Source of the DNA: Vibrio ezurae NBRC 102218
GTDB taxonomy: Bacteria > Pseudomonadota > Gammaproteobacteria > Enterobacterales > Vibrionaceae
Direction of reading: 5' to 3'
Assembly: GCF_000467185.1 (NCBI RefSeq)
Contig: NZ_BATM01000028.1
Coordinates: 1-62,881, forward strand
DNA: 62,881 nucleotides
Shown here one piece after another: positions 37,623-47,417 of this stretch. Positions within the stretch are counted from its first letter, which is position 1, and every line of letters begins with the position of its first letter. The notes under the pieces were generated by a model, which worked only from the letters and a program-made list of their open reading frames with translations, did not search any database and had not been told where the DNA came from. Position numbers and translations under genes: made by a program.

Positions 37623-39374
37623 ATGCTGTCGGACATTGAAATCTCACGCTCTACCCCTTTACGCCCCATTTCAGATGTCGCAACCGCTATAGGGTTGCAC
37701 AGCGACGAGATTCAAACTCACGGTCAACATAAAGCAAAAATTAGCCTCAAAGCTTTAAAACGTCTTGAAAACAAAAAGACGGGTAAATTGATCGTTGTTA
37801 CTGCCATTACTCCAACGCCACTGGGCGAGGGGAAAACGGTGACTGCCATTGGACTTGCGCAAGGTTTATTCAAAGTAGGTCAGTCCGTCATGACCTGTAT
37901 TCGTCAACCTTCTATGGGGCCTGTATTTGGCGTCAAAGGTGGCGCAGCAGGTGGCGGTTATTCTCAAGTCGCGCCTATGGAAGAGCTAAACTTGCACCTG
38001 ACTGGCGATATTCACGCCGTTACGGTTGCGCATAACCTAGCGTCTGCGGCTATTGATGCCCGTATTTATCACGAGCAGCGCAAAGGCTATGACGATTTTG
38101 AAGCTCGCACAGGGCTTAGCGCATTGCGCATTGATACTGACTCTATCGTTTGGAAACGCGTTATTGACCACAACGATCGCGCATTGCGTAAAGTGACAGT
38201 AGGTATTAATGATGAAGGCAAAACCATTAACGGCTATGAGCGTGAAGATGGTTTTGATATTTCAGCGGCTTCAGAGCTAATGGCAGTGCTGGCACTGGCG
38301 AGCGATCTTAAAGATTTGCGCCAGCGCATTGGTAAGATTGTTGTCGGTTACAACCTTGAAGGTAAAGCGGTGACAACTGAAGACCTTGGTGTTGCCGGAG
38401 CAATGACAGTGAGCATGCGTGAGGCGATTGAGCCAACGATGATGCAGACTTTAGAAGGCATTCCAACACTGATTCATGCTGGACCATTTGCCAATATTGC
38501 GCACGGTAACTCTTCAATTATTGCGGATAATATTGCCACCAAATTGGCTGACTTTACTGTCACTGAAGGCGGTTTTGGTTCGGATATGGGCTTTGAAAAA
38601 GCCTGTAATATCAAAGCGCAAGCCTCTAATAAAGCGCCTGATTGCGCGGTGATTGTCGCTACCTTACGTGGATTAAAAGCAAACTCAGGGTTATACAGTT
38701 TAAAACCGGGTCAACCGATCCCTGACAGCATGTATGAAAAAGACAGCGCGGCATTAGAAGCCGGTTTTGCGAACTTAAAATGGCATATTGAAAACGTGAC
38801 TAAGTATGGCGTTCCTGCCGTAGTTGCGATTAACCGTTTCCCGCAAGATACCGATGAAGAGTTGCAACAGCTGAAGAACATGGTTGAGGCACTGCCGTAC
38901 TCGGTGGAAGTCGCCGTATGTGAAGCCTTTGCGAAAGGTGGCGCTGGCGCGGTTGAGCTTGCCAATAAAGTGGTTGAGCAGTGCCATAACACTCCGGCGC
39001 AATTTACTCCTTTGTATCGCATGAATCAGCCTCTTGAAGAGAAAATCATGGCGGTGAGTGAAATTGGCTACGGCGCGGCGTCTGTTACCTTGAGTGACAA
39101 GGCGAAATCGCAATTGGCTCAATATAAAGCCTTGGGTTTTGATAACTTAGCCATCTGTATGGCAAAAACGCCTATGTCTATTTCAACCGATGGTTCAGTG
39201 AAAGGCGCACCGTCACAGTTTGATGTGCCGATTCGTGAGCTTCGACTTTGCGCCGGTGCAGGCTTTATCTACGCGCTGTGTGGCAACGTAATGACCATGC
39301 CGGGGCTTCCTGATAAGCCAGCCTTTATGAATCTTGATATTGATGAAGATGGTAATATTACTGGTCTTAGCTAA
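37623..39374 (+). CDS. fhs: Formate-tetrahydrofolate ligase
   Basis: 583 residues. Makes 10-formyl-tetrahydrofolate from formate, THF and ATP, feeding purine synthesis and one-carbon metabolism. The family motifs are visible: [16 protein letters not shown] (P-loop), [22 protein letters not shown], and [16 protein letters not shown]. Start ATG 37623 has an AGAGGA ribosome site; the frame opens earlier at TTG 37545, inside the PurR box. Regulation by PurR fits the product's role. A terminator shared with sdaA follows. Confidence 0.97.
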   Translation: MLSDIEISRSTPLRPISDVATAIGLHSDEIQTHGQHKAKISLKALKRLENKKTGKLIVVTAITPTPLGEGKTVTAIGLAQGLFKVGQSVMTCIRQPSMGPVFGVKGGAAGGGYSQVAPMEELNLHLTGDIHAVTVAHNLASAAIDARIYHEQRKGYDDFEARTGLSALRIDTDSIVWKRVIDHNDRALRKVTVGINDEGKTINGYEREDGFDISAASELMAVLALASDLKDLRQRIGKIVVGYNLEGKAVTTEDLGVAGAMTVSMREAIEPTMMQTLEGIPTLIHAGPFANIAHGNSSIIADNIATKLADFTVTEGGFGSDMGFEKACNIKAQASNKAPDCAVIVATLRGLKANSGLYSLKPGQPIPDSMYEKDSAALEAGFANLKWHIENVTKYGVPAVVAINRFPQDTDEELQQLKNMVEALPYSVEVAVCEAFAKGGAGAVELANKVVEQCHNTPAQFTPLYRMNQPLEEKIMAVSEIGYGAASVTLSDKAKSQLAQYKALGFDNLAICMAKTPMSISTDGSVKGAPSQFDVPIRELRLCAGAGFIYALCGNVMTMPGLPDKPAFMNLDIDEDGNITGLS

Positions 39375-39404
39375 ATTTTCAGCGTTCGCTTAGAGCAAAC
39401 ATTA

Positions 39405-39435
39405 AAAAGGCATACTCTATACAGGTATGCCTTTT
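39405..39435. terminator. Bidirectional terminator fhs / sdaA
   Basis: AAAAGGCATAC (39405-39415) and GTATGCCTTTT (39425-39435), 11 bp perfect, 9-base loop, with A/T runs on both sides. Confidence 0.9.
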
Positions 39436-39465
39436 CTATTTGGTTTTTACTAGGTGATTGACTTG

Positions 39466-40836
39466 TTACTCACAAGGCGGCGCAAGATGAATCATTGCCA
39501 AGCCCCCTAATGAGGTTTCTCGGTATTTCTTGTTCATGTCTTTACCGGTTTGATACATGGTGTCGATGACATCATCTAGCGAAATCAAACACTTACTAGA
39601 GCGTCTTAATGCCATACGTGAGGCGTTAATCGCTTTCATTGCGCCCATAGCATTGCGCTCGATACACGGCACTTGTACTAGCCCGCCAATCGGATCGCAA
39701 GTCATGCCTAATGAGTGTTCCATGGCAATTTCTGCCGCAATACAAATTTGCTCATTACTGCCACCGCGAAGGGCGGTTAATCCAGCCGCCGCCATGGAAG
39801 ATGACACTCCCACTTCGCCCTGACAACCCACTTCTGCGCCAGAAATAGAAGCGTTGGTTTTGTACAAAATACCAATCGCGCCAGACACCGCCATAAAATC
39901 TTTAAGCTGTTTAGTGTCGAGCTGTTTGATAAAGCGATGGTAATACATCAGTACCGCAGGAATAACGCCAGCCGCACCGTTAGTCGGTGAGGTGACCACT
40001 TGACCGCCAGCGGCGTTTTCTTCACTTACGGCAAAGGCAAACAGGTTGATCCAGTCAAGGATTTCCATTGGGTCATTTTCTACAAGAGCATTTGCTTCTA
40101 GCTTTTTCAATAAGTTAGGCGCGCGGCGCGTGACGTTTAATCCGCCATCTAAAATACCTTCGGTCTCAAAACCGCGCTCCATGCACAAACGCATTACTTT
40201 CCAAATCTGATCGGCTTTGGCATCAATTGCCGACATGTCTTGGAATACTTGTTCATTGCGCAGAATCATGCCGCCAAGGCTGAGGCCATTCTTTTCTGCT
40301 TGTGCCAGCATTTGTTCGGCGCTATTGAAAGGGAATGGCACATCAACATCAGAGGATTTTTTGCCTTGTTGCAGCTCTTTTTCCGTGGCAATAAATCCGC
40401 CGCCAATGGAATAGTAAGTCTCAAAACCAATGCGAGAGTGTTGCTCATCGAATGCCGAAATAGTCATGCCATTTTCATGTAATGACAGATTGTTGCTGTG
40501 GAATAAAATGTCTTTATCGTAATCAAAATCAATCACATGGTGATTGGCGATGTTGAGCTTTCCATCCTCAATTGCACTGTGCATTTGCGCATTGGCGCTA
40601 GCGATTTTGATGGTATCGGGGCGGTTTCCCAACAAACCTAAAATAGAAGCGCGATCAGTGTGGTGACCTTTACCCGTTAATGACAGTGAGCCGTATAAAT
40701 CAATTTGAATGCGCGCGACTTGTGCCACATTTTGCTGAATAAGTTGCGTAAAGTAATAGCCTGCTAACATTGGGCCGTTAGTATGCGAACTAGAAGGACC
40801 GACACCTATTTTGTAGATATCAAAAATTGAGTACAT
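39466..40836 (-). CDS. sdaA: L-serine ammonia-lyase (iron-sulfur)
   Basis: 456 residues. Converts L-serine to pyruvate and ammonia with a [4Fe-4S] cluster. Single-chain form: beta domain beginning MYSIFDIYKIGVGPSSSHT, alpha domain with AEVGCQGEVGVSSSMAAAG and MTCDPIGGLVQVPC, which hold the cluster cysteines. Complete, with ATG 40836. Convergent with fhs; serine breakdown and one-carbon metabolism are linked, but the genes are not co-transcribed. Confidence 0.96.
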   Translation of the reverse strand: MYSIFDIYKIGVGPSSSHTNGPMLAGYYFTQLIQQNVAQVARIQIDLYGSLSLTGKGHHTDRASILGLLGNRPDTIKIASANAQMHSAIEDGKLNIANHHVIDFDYDKDILFHSNNLSLHENGMTISAFDEQHSRIGFETYYSIGGGFIATEKELQQGKKSSDVDVPFPFNSAEQMLAQAEKNGLSLGGMILRNEQVFQDMSAIDAKADQIWKVMRLCMERGFETEGILDGGLNVTRRAPNLLKKLEANALVENDPMEILDWINLFAFAVSEENAAGGQVVTSPTNGAAGVIPAVLMYYHRFIKQLDTKQLKDFMAVSGAIGILYKTNASISGAEVGCQGEVGVSSSMAAAGLTALRGGSNEQICIAAEIAMEHSLGMTCDPIGGLVQVPCIERNAMGAMKAINASRMALRRSSKCLISLDDVIDTMYQTGKDMNKKYRETSLGGLAMIHLAPPCE

Positions 40837-41178
40837 AATTTTTACCTATTACAACATATTGGCTCATTGCCAATTAGGAATAACAAAACACAGTGCGAAA
40901 AACATTGTCGCATGACAAGATGCTGATTATAGGCTCGCGAGTCTGTGTTTCTGTTGTTTGATGAAGTCCTTTTACTGCGGAATATAGTGTTCCTATGAAG
41001 CGCCAATTTTGGCTTCAACACCAGACAAACTAGTCTAGGCCATCTAGGATGATTAATCCTTTCAGTATGGCTGATATCAATGCTTATATCACTAAGTATA
41101 CTGCCAAATGTCATGCTTTCCTTTTTCTATCAATGATAAAGTGACAGAAGTTAATATTTTTATCTAAGGTTTTAGAAG
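40837..41178. other. Intergenic region between sdaA and Nudix genes
   Basis: About 340 bp between divergent genes, holding both promoters. A 90-codon frame on the minus strand (40842-41114) looks non-coding. No operator recognised. Confidence 0.4.
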
Positions 41179-41706
41179 ATGCTTTATTGTCCTGCGTGTG
41201 GGGCGCAACGTTTAGCCGTTCACGATAACCAATTTATTTGCAGTGATTGTGACTTCACTTTCTTTCAAAATATGGCCGCCGCGGTGATGGCGGCGGTGAT
41301 AAAGCAAGACTCACAACAGCACACTCAGTTGTTGGTTGCTACTCGCTCGCGCGATCCCGGTAAAGGGCTATGGGATTTACCGGGTGGATTTGTTGATCCC
41401 GATGAAAGCGCGGAGTTTGCATTGCACAGAGAGTTAAAAGAAGAAATTGGCGCAGAGCTCGCCTCGGCGCAATATTTAACGTCTTTTCCTAATACTTACC
41501 CTTATAAAAATGTCACCTATAAAACCTGCGATATGGTGTTTATCGTGACATTGGCCGACGGTGCCGAGGTTGTGGCTAATGATGATGTTGAAAGTTTGCA
41601 GTGGTTGCCGTTAGCAGAGATAGATCTGTCTCAGTTTGCGTTTGAGTCGACCAAGCGGGCGGTGTCTGCGGTGCAAGATAAATTACTTGCCAGTGAAAGG
41701 GCGTAG
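41179..41706 (+). CDS. Nudix hydrolase with zinc ribbon (NudC-like layout)
   Basis: 175 residues. An N-terminal zinc ribbon, CPACG ... CSDCDF (residues 4-27), precedes a Nudix domain with the canonical box GFVDPDESAEFALHREL then KEEIG. It hydrolyses a nucleoside diphosphate linked to another group. The SQPWPFPxS motif of NudC is absent, so NAD is not a safe guess. Stands alone with a good terminator. Confidence 0.85.
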   Translation: MLYCPACGAQRLAVHDNQFICSDCDFTFFQNMAAAVMAAVIKQDSQQHTQLLVATRSRDPGKGLWDLPGGFVDPDESAEFALHRELKEEIGAELASAQYLTSFPNTYPYKNVTYKTCDMVFIVTLADGAEVVANDDVESLQWLPLAEIDLSQFAFESTKRAVSAVQDKLLASERA

Positions 41707-41746
41707 TAGTCCAAAACTCAAGTGATTCAATTGCGTCATTGAAAGG

Positions 41747-41788
41747 GATGCGCTAAATCTTGCCTCAAGCATGTAGCGCATCTTTTTT
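41747..41788 (+). terminator. Terminator after Nudix gene
   Basis: GATGCGCTA (41747-41755) and TAGCGCATC (41774-41782), 9 bp perfect, followed by six T. Confidence 0.9.
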
Positions 41789-41821
41789 ATGAGCGATAAC
41801 AGTATTCGCAATAACAGCGAG

Positions 41822-42697
41822 CTACTGCCACATCACCAATACCGCCGCGCAGGCGACCAACACTAGTGCGAAGATATCCTTTTTTGGAATGCTTTCTTTA
41901 AGATAAAAGTACGACACAAGCATAGTGAAGAAAATCTCCACTTGTCCCAATGTTTTTACGTAAGGCACGGTTTGCAACGACATGGCGCTAAACCAACCAA
42001 AAGAGCCTATAAAACTGGCTAAGCTAGTCATGACCACAAGTTTAGGTTTGCTAAACATCTGTTTGAGTGTATTACGGTCTTTTATGAGTAAGTAGCCTGT
42101 CAACAAAAGGGTTTGTAGCAAGATAACAATGAACAGCACCCATGCTGCGCGATGTGGAAATGGCAAACTTAGACTTAAACTTGCCTCTCTTATCCATAAT
42201 GACGTCAGTGCGAATGCGGTGCTACAGGCTAAACCTAATGCCGCTGTATTAAGCGAAATACCCCGAAATCCTTTCGGGCAACTGAGGATCAAAACCGCGA
42301 TACCGCCCAGCAAAACTCCCACCCAACCTAAAAAGGTCAAGCTAGTGCCAAAAAACAGTACCCCTAGAAACGCCGCAACAGGCGCTTCTGATTTTGCCAG
42401 TCCTGCGCCAATCGCAAAGTTGTTTTGTTTAAACAACAGTACCATTAACGCGGTGGCGACAATTTGCATGATGGCCGCCGCAATTAGGAAAAACCACGAA
42501 TAACCGGTAAAGGTTGGCATAGCGGCGGGTTGCCATTGATAGAGGGCGATTAAATACAATAAGGCGAGGGGGCTTGCCCATAGAAAGCGTGCCAGTGTAA
42601 CGCCACTGACATTTAGGGTTTTACTCAATTGGTTTTGAAAAGCGTTGCGCCATGATTGGCTAAAAGCGGCCAAAAAGGTGAAAAAGATCCAGCTCAC
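41822..42697 (-). CDS. EamA-family (DMT) transporter
   Basis: 291 residues with about 10 hydrophobic helices in two EamA halves. The first half includes FAIGAGLAKSEAPVAAFLG, the second TVPYVKTLGQVEIFFTMLVSYFY, both typical of the drug/metabolite transporter superfamily. Inner membrane. Substrate unknown. Single gene. Confidence 0.85.
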   Translation of the reverse strand: MSWIFFTFLAAFSQSWRNAFQNQLSKTLNVSGVTLARFLWASPLALLYLIALYQWQPAAMPTFTGYSWFFLIAAAIMQIVATALMVLLFKQNNFAIGAGLAKSEAPVAAFLGVLFFGTSLTFLGWVGVLLGGIAVLILSCPKGFRGISLNTAALGLACSTAFALTSLWIREASLSLSLPFPHRAAWVLFIVILLQTLLLTGYLLIKDRNTLKQMFSKPKLVVMTSLASFIGSFGWFSAMSLQTVPYVKTLGQVEIFFTMLVSYFYLKESIPKKDIFALVLVACAAVLVMWQ

Positions 42698-42890
42698 GTT
42701 CGTCCTTAGAATGAGTCTTTAATAGAGTGAACTATCCTACAGACACAAAGCGTTAAACCATAGGTTTTTATCTATTCCTCCTGTTTTATATGCGGTAATC
42801 TTGAATGCAGTAACTTTGTATACGGTAATCTTGCATATATAGCTTGGTGTAGTCAGCTACTGACGGTCACACCAAGCAGACTAAACTCAT

Positions 42891-43982
42891 TTAAAACATG
42901 AAGTTATATAGATAACCTGCGCCCATTGCCATTCCTAAAATCACCACTAAAAAGGCCGCAATTAATGGGTTCTTAAATATAGATTTAAGCAAAATAACCT
43001 CGGTTAAACTTGCGCCTGCACTGCCAATAATTAATGCCATTACTGACCCTAGTGCCATGCCTTTTTGCACCAATGCCGCACTTAAAGGAATCACGGCTTC
43101 TGCGCGAATATAAAGGGGAATACCAATAATGGCGGCAATAGGAATGGCGTACCACACTTTGTCACCGGCGTATTTTGCAATTAGGTCGGTTGGGATGAAG
43201 CCATAAATGAATGAACCAATCAAAATACCGACCAAAAGGTAAGGAAGTACTTGCTTAAAGTCTTTCCAAGTGGATGCCCAAATACGAACCCAGCGGCTTG
43301 GCTCTGTTTTTTGTAGTGAAACCGTACCATCACAGTTGGTGTTTAATTGCAGTGTTGGTTCTGGTTGTTGTGTTTTATCGGCATTTGCCGTGCCTGAAGT
43401 ACAGCAAGAAGTACTCGCTATCTTTGATTTATTAGGTTCATTAGGTACATTAGATTCACCACAACTTTCACTACTGCTCTCAGCACAGGTATTTGTTGCA
43501 GAGCAAGAGGTTTGCGCACTGTCTGCTTGGTAAGCTTCTTGGCGTACATACTTTTCAAAACCCAACTTTTCCAGTACATACCCTGATACCACGGACACTA
43601 ACATAGCAATGGCAAAATAAAATATCGCCACTTTAAAGCCAAAGGTGACCACAAATAAGCCAATAATGACGGGGTTGAGTAACGGGCTGGCGAATAGAAA
43701 TACCATCATAGGCCCAAACCCTGCGCGAGCTCTTAGTAAACCTTTTAAGAAGGGAATGGTTGAGCAAGAACAAAACGGCGTTATCGAGCCTAAAAGAGCG
43801 GCAACAAAGTATCCTCGTCCATTTTTTGAGCTCAGGATCGATTGGATCTTTTGCGGTGTAATGAATTCTTGTAGTACTCCTACCAAATAACTAATGGCAA
43901 GAAATAAAAGGGTCAGTTCTGCGGCCAAAAATAGGAACATGTGTCCTGCTTCTTGCGCCATGCTTAATAATTGGTTGTTCAT
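42891..43982 (-). CDS. ArsP-like permease (DUF318 family)
   Basis: 363 residues, 8-9 membrane helices in two halves. The family motif SITPFCSCSTIPFLKG (about residues 62-77) is present, with the second-half counterpart IPLYIRAEAVIPLSAAL. A cytoplasmic linker (about 150-215) is rich in Cys (SCSATNTC, SSESCGES, TSCCTSG). Members of this family export organoarsenicals or other thiol-reactive compounds. An ArsR repressor gene is just upstream, likely in the same operon. Substrate is inferred, not proven. Confidence 0.8.
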   Translation of the reverse strand: MNNQLLSMAQEAGHMFLFLAAELTLLFLAISYLVGVLQEFITPQKIQSILSSKNGRGYFVAALLGSITPFCSCSTIPFLKGLLRARAGFGPMMVFLFASPLLNPVIIGLFVVTFGFKVAIFYFAIAMLVSVVSGYVLEKLGFEKYVRQEAYQADSAQTSCSATNTCAESSSESCGESNVPNEPNKSKIASTSCCTSGTANADKTQQPEPTLQLNTNCDGTVSLQKTEPSRWVRIWASTWKDFKQVLPYLLVGILIGSFIYGFIPTDLIAKYAGDKVWYAIPIAAIIGIPLYIRAEAVIPLSAALVQKGMALGSVMALIIGSAGASLTEVILLKSIFKNPLIAAFLVVILGMAMGAGYLYNFMF

Positions 43983-43995
43983 GGTGTTGCTCTCT

Positions 43996-44069
43996 ATATT
44001 TCGATAAAATTGGAATTATAGAAATATGAGTCGCTATTACAAGTGTTTATTTCTACAAAAGTCGAAATA
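43996..44069 (-). promoter_or_regulatory. Candidate ArsR operator repeats
   Basis: Two inverted repeats with the same half-sites: ATATTTC (43996-44002) / GAAATAT (44021-44027), and TATTTC (44048-44053) / GAAATA (44064-44069). They lie between the ArsR gene and the permease gene it probably controls. Confidence 0.5.
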
Positions 44070-44099
44070 TAAGGTAATGCATTGAATTATAGTGAAATT

Positions 44100-44408
44100 T
44101 TATTTTGATTCGCTGAGGCAATATTCGTCTAGACAGCATTCGTCTTGTAGGAAATCGATAACCTGTTGCAGGTTTTCGTACTGAGCAATGCAAAATAAGG
44201 TGCGACCTTCACGTCTTTGAGAAAGCAATCCGGCAGAAGATAAGTTGGAAATATGATGAGAGAGCGTAGAGCTAGGGATATTCAATTGTTGCTGAATATC
44301 GCCAACAGGCACACCTTGATGACCGGCTTTTACCGTCAATTTATAAATACTGAGACGTGTGGGATGACCAAGTTCTTTTAGTGCTTTGGCGACGTATTCT
44401 AGTTGCAT
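44100..44408 (-). CDS. ArsR-family metalloregulator
   Basis: 102 residues. Winged helix with the family opening ALKELGHPTRLSIYKLL-like (ALKELGHPTRLSIYKLT) and recognition helix SSTLSHHISNLSSAGLL. The canonical CxC in helix alpha-3 is missing; instead a C-terminal cluster ECCLDEYC offers three cysteines. This resembles ArsR types that sense As(III) or Sb(III) through terminal cysteines. Its gene is upstream of the ArsP-like permease, with candidate operators between. Confidence 0.88.
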   Translation of the reverse strand: MQLEYVAKALKELGHPTRLSIYKLTVKAGHQGVPVGDIQQQLNIPSSTLSHHISNLSSAGLLSQRREGRTLFCIAQYENLQQVIDFLQDECCLDEYCLSESK

Positions 44409-44472
44409 GCTTCTCTCCTGATAATAATTCCATGCTAGTGGAACTATCTAGGTGAAGCAAGCATGCATTGCC

Positions 44473-45138
44473 TTATAGAGCCCAGTTTAGTGCTGGCCAG
44501 CCGTTGATGTGCGCGGCTACGGCAAGTTGTGGGCAAGGGTTGACCACAAATGTGCTATCGGCACGTAAACACATGGGTTTATCGTTAATAGAATCGGAAT
44601 AAAACACGATGTGATGCTCTTTATAGCTAGGATGCAGTTCTAGCCATTGCTCTAAGCAGGTGACTTTCCCTTCGCGATAAGTCGCAATGCCTTTAATTTG
44701 GCTTTGCAGGTAAGAATGATTGCTTTCCAGTTGAATGCCGTAGGCGTGCTTTATACCTAGCATTTTGGCAATCGCTTGCACCAGATAATCAACGGTGGCT
44801 GAGATAAGCACCACAGTCGTGTTTGACTGCTGTAAATTATCCAGCAGATCTTTGGCCTGTGGAAAAACCAAAGGCGCAATGCATTGCTGAGTAAAGTTAT
44901 CGGCGAGCACAGCCAGATCAGCGTGTTTGATCTTGGTCAGTGGCGCAGTGGCAAAATCTAAATATTGCTGCATATCCAGTTTGCCTTTGGCATATAAGCT
45001 CATCAATCTTTGGTCTTCGGCTAAAAAATCAGGGTCTTGAATGATGGCATGTTCGACTAGATATTGATGCCAGAGCATAGCGCTGTCTCCATCGATAAGT
45101 GTATCGTCTAGATCAAAAACGTATAGAGACTGAGTCAC
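44473..45138 (-). CDS. HAD-IB family phosphatase
   Basis: 221 residues. Haloacid dehalogenase fold: FDLDDTLIDGDSAMLW (residues 9-24; Asp nucleophile and general acid), LISATVDYLV, and YSDSINDKPMC. Subfamily IB resembles phosphoserine phosphatase and is often annotated so, but the substrate is uncertain. It follows phnX by 83 bp in the same direction; a role in AEP use is possible but not supported by sequence. Confidence 0.82.
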   Translation of the reverse strand: MTQSLYVFDLDDTLIDGDSAMLWHQYLVEHAIIQDPDFLAEDQRLMSLYAKGKLDMQQYLDFATAPLTKIKHADLAVLADNFTQQCIAPLVFPQAKDLLDNLQQSNTTVVLISATVDYLVQAIAKMLGIKHAYGIQLESNHSYLQSQIKGIATYREGKVTCLEQWLELHPSYKEHHIVFYSDSINDKPMCLRADSTFVVNPCPQLAVAAHINGWPALNWAL

Positions 45139-45221
45139 TGTGTATCCTTTTTTAAAAATGAGGTCTTCGGGGGGAGAAGGCGTCGCGCGCAGCAGCGGAC
45201 GCCTTATTTGTGCTTACTAAT

Positions 45222-46037
45222 TTAAGGGCGTTCGCCAGCGGCTAGTCGGCGCTCGATGTCAGCGACAACTTCTGGAAAGTCTGCAATAGTATCAATCAGA
45301 TAGTGAGGCTGACTTTTTTCAAGCTTAACTTTGGCTTTTTGGCGAGCTAGAGCAAGAGTTTCTTCATTTGCATTAAGGTATTGCTCTAAAGTAAGACCTG
45401 CTTCATTACCAGAAAGTAGCAGTCCTACTGTCCACATACCGGCGTTATTGCCTTCGTCGATCCCCGGCGCGGCATCATCGACTTTAATGCATTGACGCAC
45501 ATCAGTAACGCCCAGTTCAATGACGTTTTGCAGTGCCATAAATGGAGCAGGGCGTCCGCCTTGTGGTAAATCATCAGTAGCGATCACGCAATCAGGATGA
45601 TAACCATAATCTTTGGCTGAATTGACCAGTATATCCATCACTTGTCGAGGGTAACCCGAACACGAACCAATCTTAATACCTTTTTGTTTCAATGCGTTGA
45701 CAACTTCTAACGCATGAGGAATAGGCTCTGCATGATCGGCAACTTTCGCTTTTTGCAGTGGCATAAAGGTTTGGTAGATGCGATCAATATCTTCGCTACA
45801 CATGGCACTGCCAAAACGTTCAATCCAACGTAGCTTAACCGATGGAATGCGCCCAACAGCTTGGATATGATCCCACTTACCTAGACCCATTGGCTCTCTG
45901 GCTTCATCAAGAGATAATTCGAAATCGAATTCACGCTTGAACGCTTCAACAAAAATACTGGTAGGGGCAAATGAGCCAAAATCGACAATGGTTCCCGCCC
46001 AATCGAAGATGACAGCTTGAACAGTTGAATTAGACAT
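45222..46037 (-). CDS. phnX: Phosphonoacetaldehyde hydrolase
   Basis: About 271 residues. Cleaves phosphonoacetaldehyde to acetaldehyde and phosphate, the last step of AEP breakdown. HAD fold with nucleophile in VIFDWAGTIVDFG, Schiff-base Lys in MGLGKWDHIQ, and the second metal site in IKVDDAAPGIDEG. ATG 46037 has AAGGA upstream and gives the usual family length; the frame opens further up. Overlaps the end of pbfA by 8 bases, so coupled. Confidence 0.95.
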   Translation of the reverse strand: MSNSTVQAVIFDWAGTIVDFGSFAPTSIFVEAFKREFDFELSLDEAREPMGLGKWDHIQAVGRIPSVKLRWIERFGSAMCSEDIDRIYQTFMPLQKAKVADHAEPIPHALEVVNALKQKGIKIGSCSGYPRQVMDILVNSAKDYGYHPDCVIATDDLPQGGRPAPFMALQNVIELGVTDVRQCIKVDDAAPGIDEGNNAGMWTVGLLLSGNEAGLTLEQYLNANEETLALARQKAKVKLEKSQPHYLIDTIADFPEVVADIERRLAAGERP

Positions 46038-47415
46038 AGTTAAAGTCCTTAGATACTTTTTTAATGGCATTTTCGAAGAGGGTTAACGCTTCGGTAAGTT
46101 GTTCTCGAGTAATGATTAAAGGCGGGCTCAGTTGAATAACATTGCCTTGTGATACTTTGAAGCTCAAACCATTATTGAGGCATTGGTAAAGCACCGCTTC
46201 AGCCTCATCAAAGGCTCTTTGTTTGGTGATAGGGTCACACACTAGTTCAACGCCCCATAACAGGCCGATGCCTCGCACATCGCCAATTAGAGCATAGGTT
46301 TGTTGCATTCTTTCTAGTTCGCGCTGCATAAATTGCGCATCTTGACGCACTTTTGGTAGTAGGGCTTGTTGCTCAATTTCATTGATAGTGGCAAGCGCCG
46401 CGGCACATCCCAGAGGGCTTTTCTCATGGGTGTAGTGCCCTAAAGAGACCTTAGCTGCCGTGTTGTACTTATCTTGAGTGACCATAGCGGCAATAGGTAC
46501 AACGCCGCCGCCAAAGCCTTTCCCGATACATAAAATATCCGGTTCAATGTCGTACGCTTGGTAGGTAAACCATTCGCCACAGCGGCCCATACCATTGGGG
46601 ATATCATCGATAATCAGCATCACGTTGTATTTGTCACAGATTTCTCTGACGCGCTTCCAATACGCCTTGCTGGGTACTTGTACGTCGGTATTGCGCACCG
46701 CTTCAGCGATAAAAGCGCCTACGCCGCCTTCTTTTTCAATCACATATTCAAGGTAGTCTGCATAGTGCACATCACTGCCGTCAGGCGAGGGCAGTGCGCC
46801 GCGATAACTTACCGCTGGTGGAATGCGTTCAACGCCCGCCATTAAAGGCCCCATGCCTTCTCTAAAGCAGGCTTCTCCGCCAACCGAAATCGCGTCTAAT
46901 GAAGCGCCATGAAAAGAATCCCATAGCGAAACCACTTTGTAGTTTTTAGTTACGTGACGGGCAAGTTTCAACGCCATACCAATGACGGAGGTGCCACCGG
47001 GAGCAAACAGCACTCGGTCTAGGTTTCCACCACAAATTTGGGTCAGTTTTTCCGCGCACTCAATAGCCGTCGAGTGGGTGAAGCGTCGCGGGGCAAATGG
47101 CAGTTGTTGTAGCTGCGTTTGAATAGCATCAATCACCGCTGGATGACCATGACCTAATTGATGAACATTATTACCATGAAAGTCCATATATTGCTTGCCT
47201 TGCGCATCTTCAATATAGATGCCTTTCGCGCCAACTAATGCATCCAAACAAGGCGTCGACATGGCCTGATGCAGAAATACTTGGCTGTCACGTGCCAGTA
47301 ATTCATCGGTGCGTGCGTGTTGTAAACCTCTATTCCACTGCTCACGGGCATCTGTGGTATTGATATCTCCCTCACTTCTAAAATGCGAGGATGGCGCATC
47401 AGTAAACGTCGTCAT
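46030..47415 (-). CDS. pbfA: (R)-1-hydroxy-2-aminoethylphosphonate ammonia-lyase
   Basis: About 461 residues, class III aminotransferase fold with PLP-Lys in IGKGFGGGVVP and binding motifs APGGTSVIGMALK and IIDDIPNGMGRCG. In vibrios the enzyme sitting between phnW and phnX was shown to be a lyase (PbfA) that turns the hydroxylated AEP into phosphonoacetaldehyde, not a transaminase. The gene order phnW-pbfA-phnX here is the same. ATG 47415 chosen; TTG 47427 is in frame but poor. Starts 2 bases past the phnW stop. Confidence 0.85.
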   Translation of the reverse strand: MTTFTDAPSSHFRSEGDINTTDAREQWNRGLQHARTDELLARDSQVFLHQAMSTPCLDALVGAKGIYIEDAQGKQYMDFHGNNVHQLGHGHPAVIDAIQTQLQQLPFAPRRFTHSTAIECAEKLTQICGGNLDRVLFAPGGTSVIGMALKLARHVTKNYKVVSLWDSFHGASLDAISVGGEACFREGMGPLMAGVERIPPAVSYRGALPSPDGSDVHYADYLEYVIEKEGGVGAFIAEAVRNTDVQVPSKAYWKRVREICDKYNVMLIIDDIPNGMGRCGEWFTYQAYDIEPDILCIGKGFGGGVVPIAAMVTQDKYNTAAKVSLGHYTHEKSPLGCAAALATINEIEQQALLPKVRQDAQFMQRELERMQQTYALIGDVRGIGLLWGVELVCDPITKQRAFDEAEAVLYQCLNNGLSFKVSQGNVIQLSPPLIITREQLTEALTLFENAIKKVSKDFNYV

Positions 47416-47417
47416 GA

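Noticed and set aside
40842..41114. 90-codon minus-strand frame upstream of sdaA
   Set aside because: Covers the promoter region of two divergent genes, with no ribosome site and odd composition (many Arg, Cys, Asn).
45177..45205. Hairpin after phnX as a terminator
   Set aside because: AAGGCGTC/GACGCCTT arms pair, but on the strand of phnX no T-run follows, so I did not list it.
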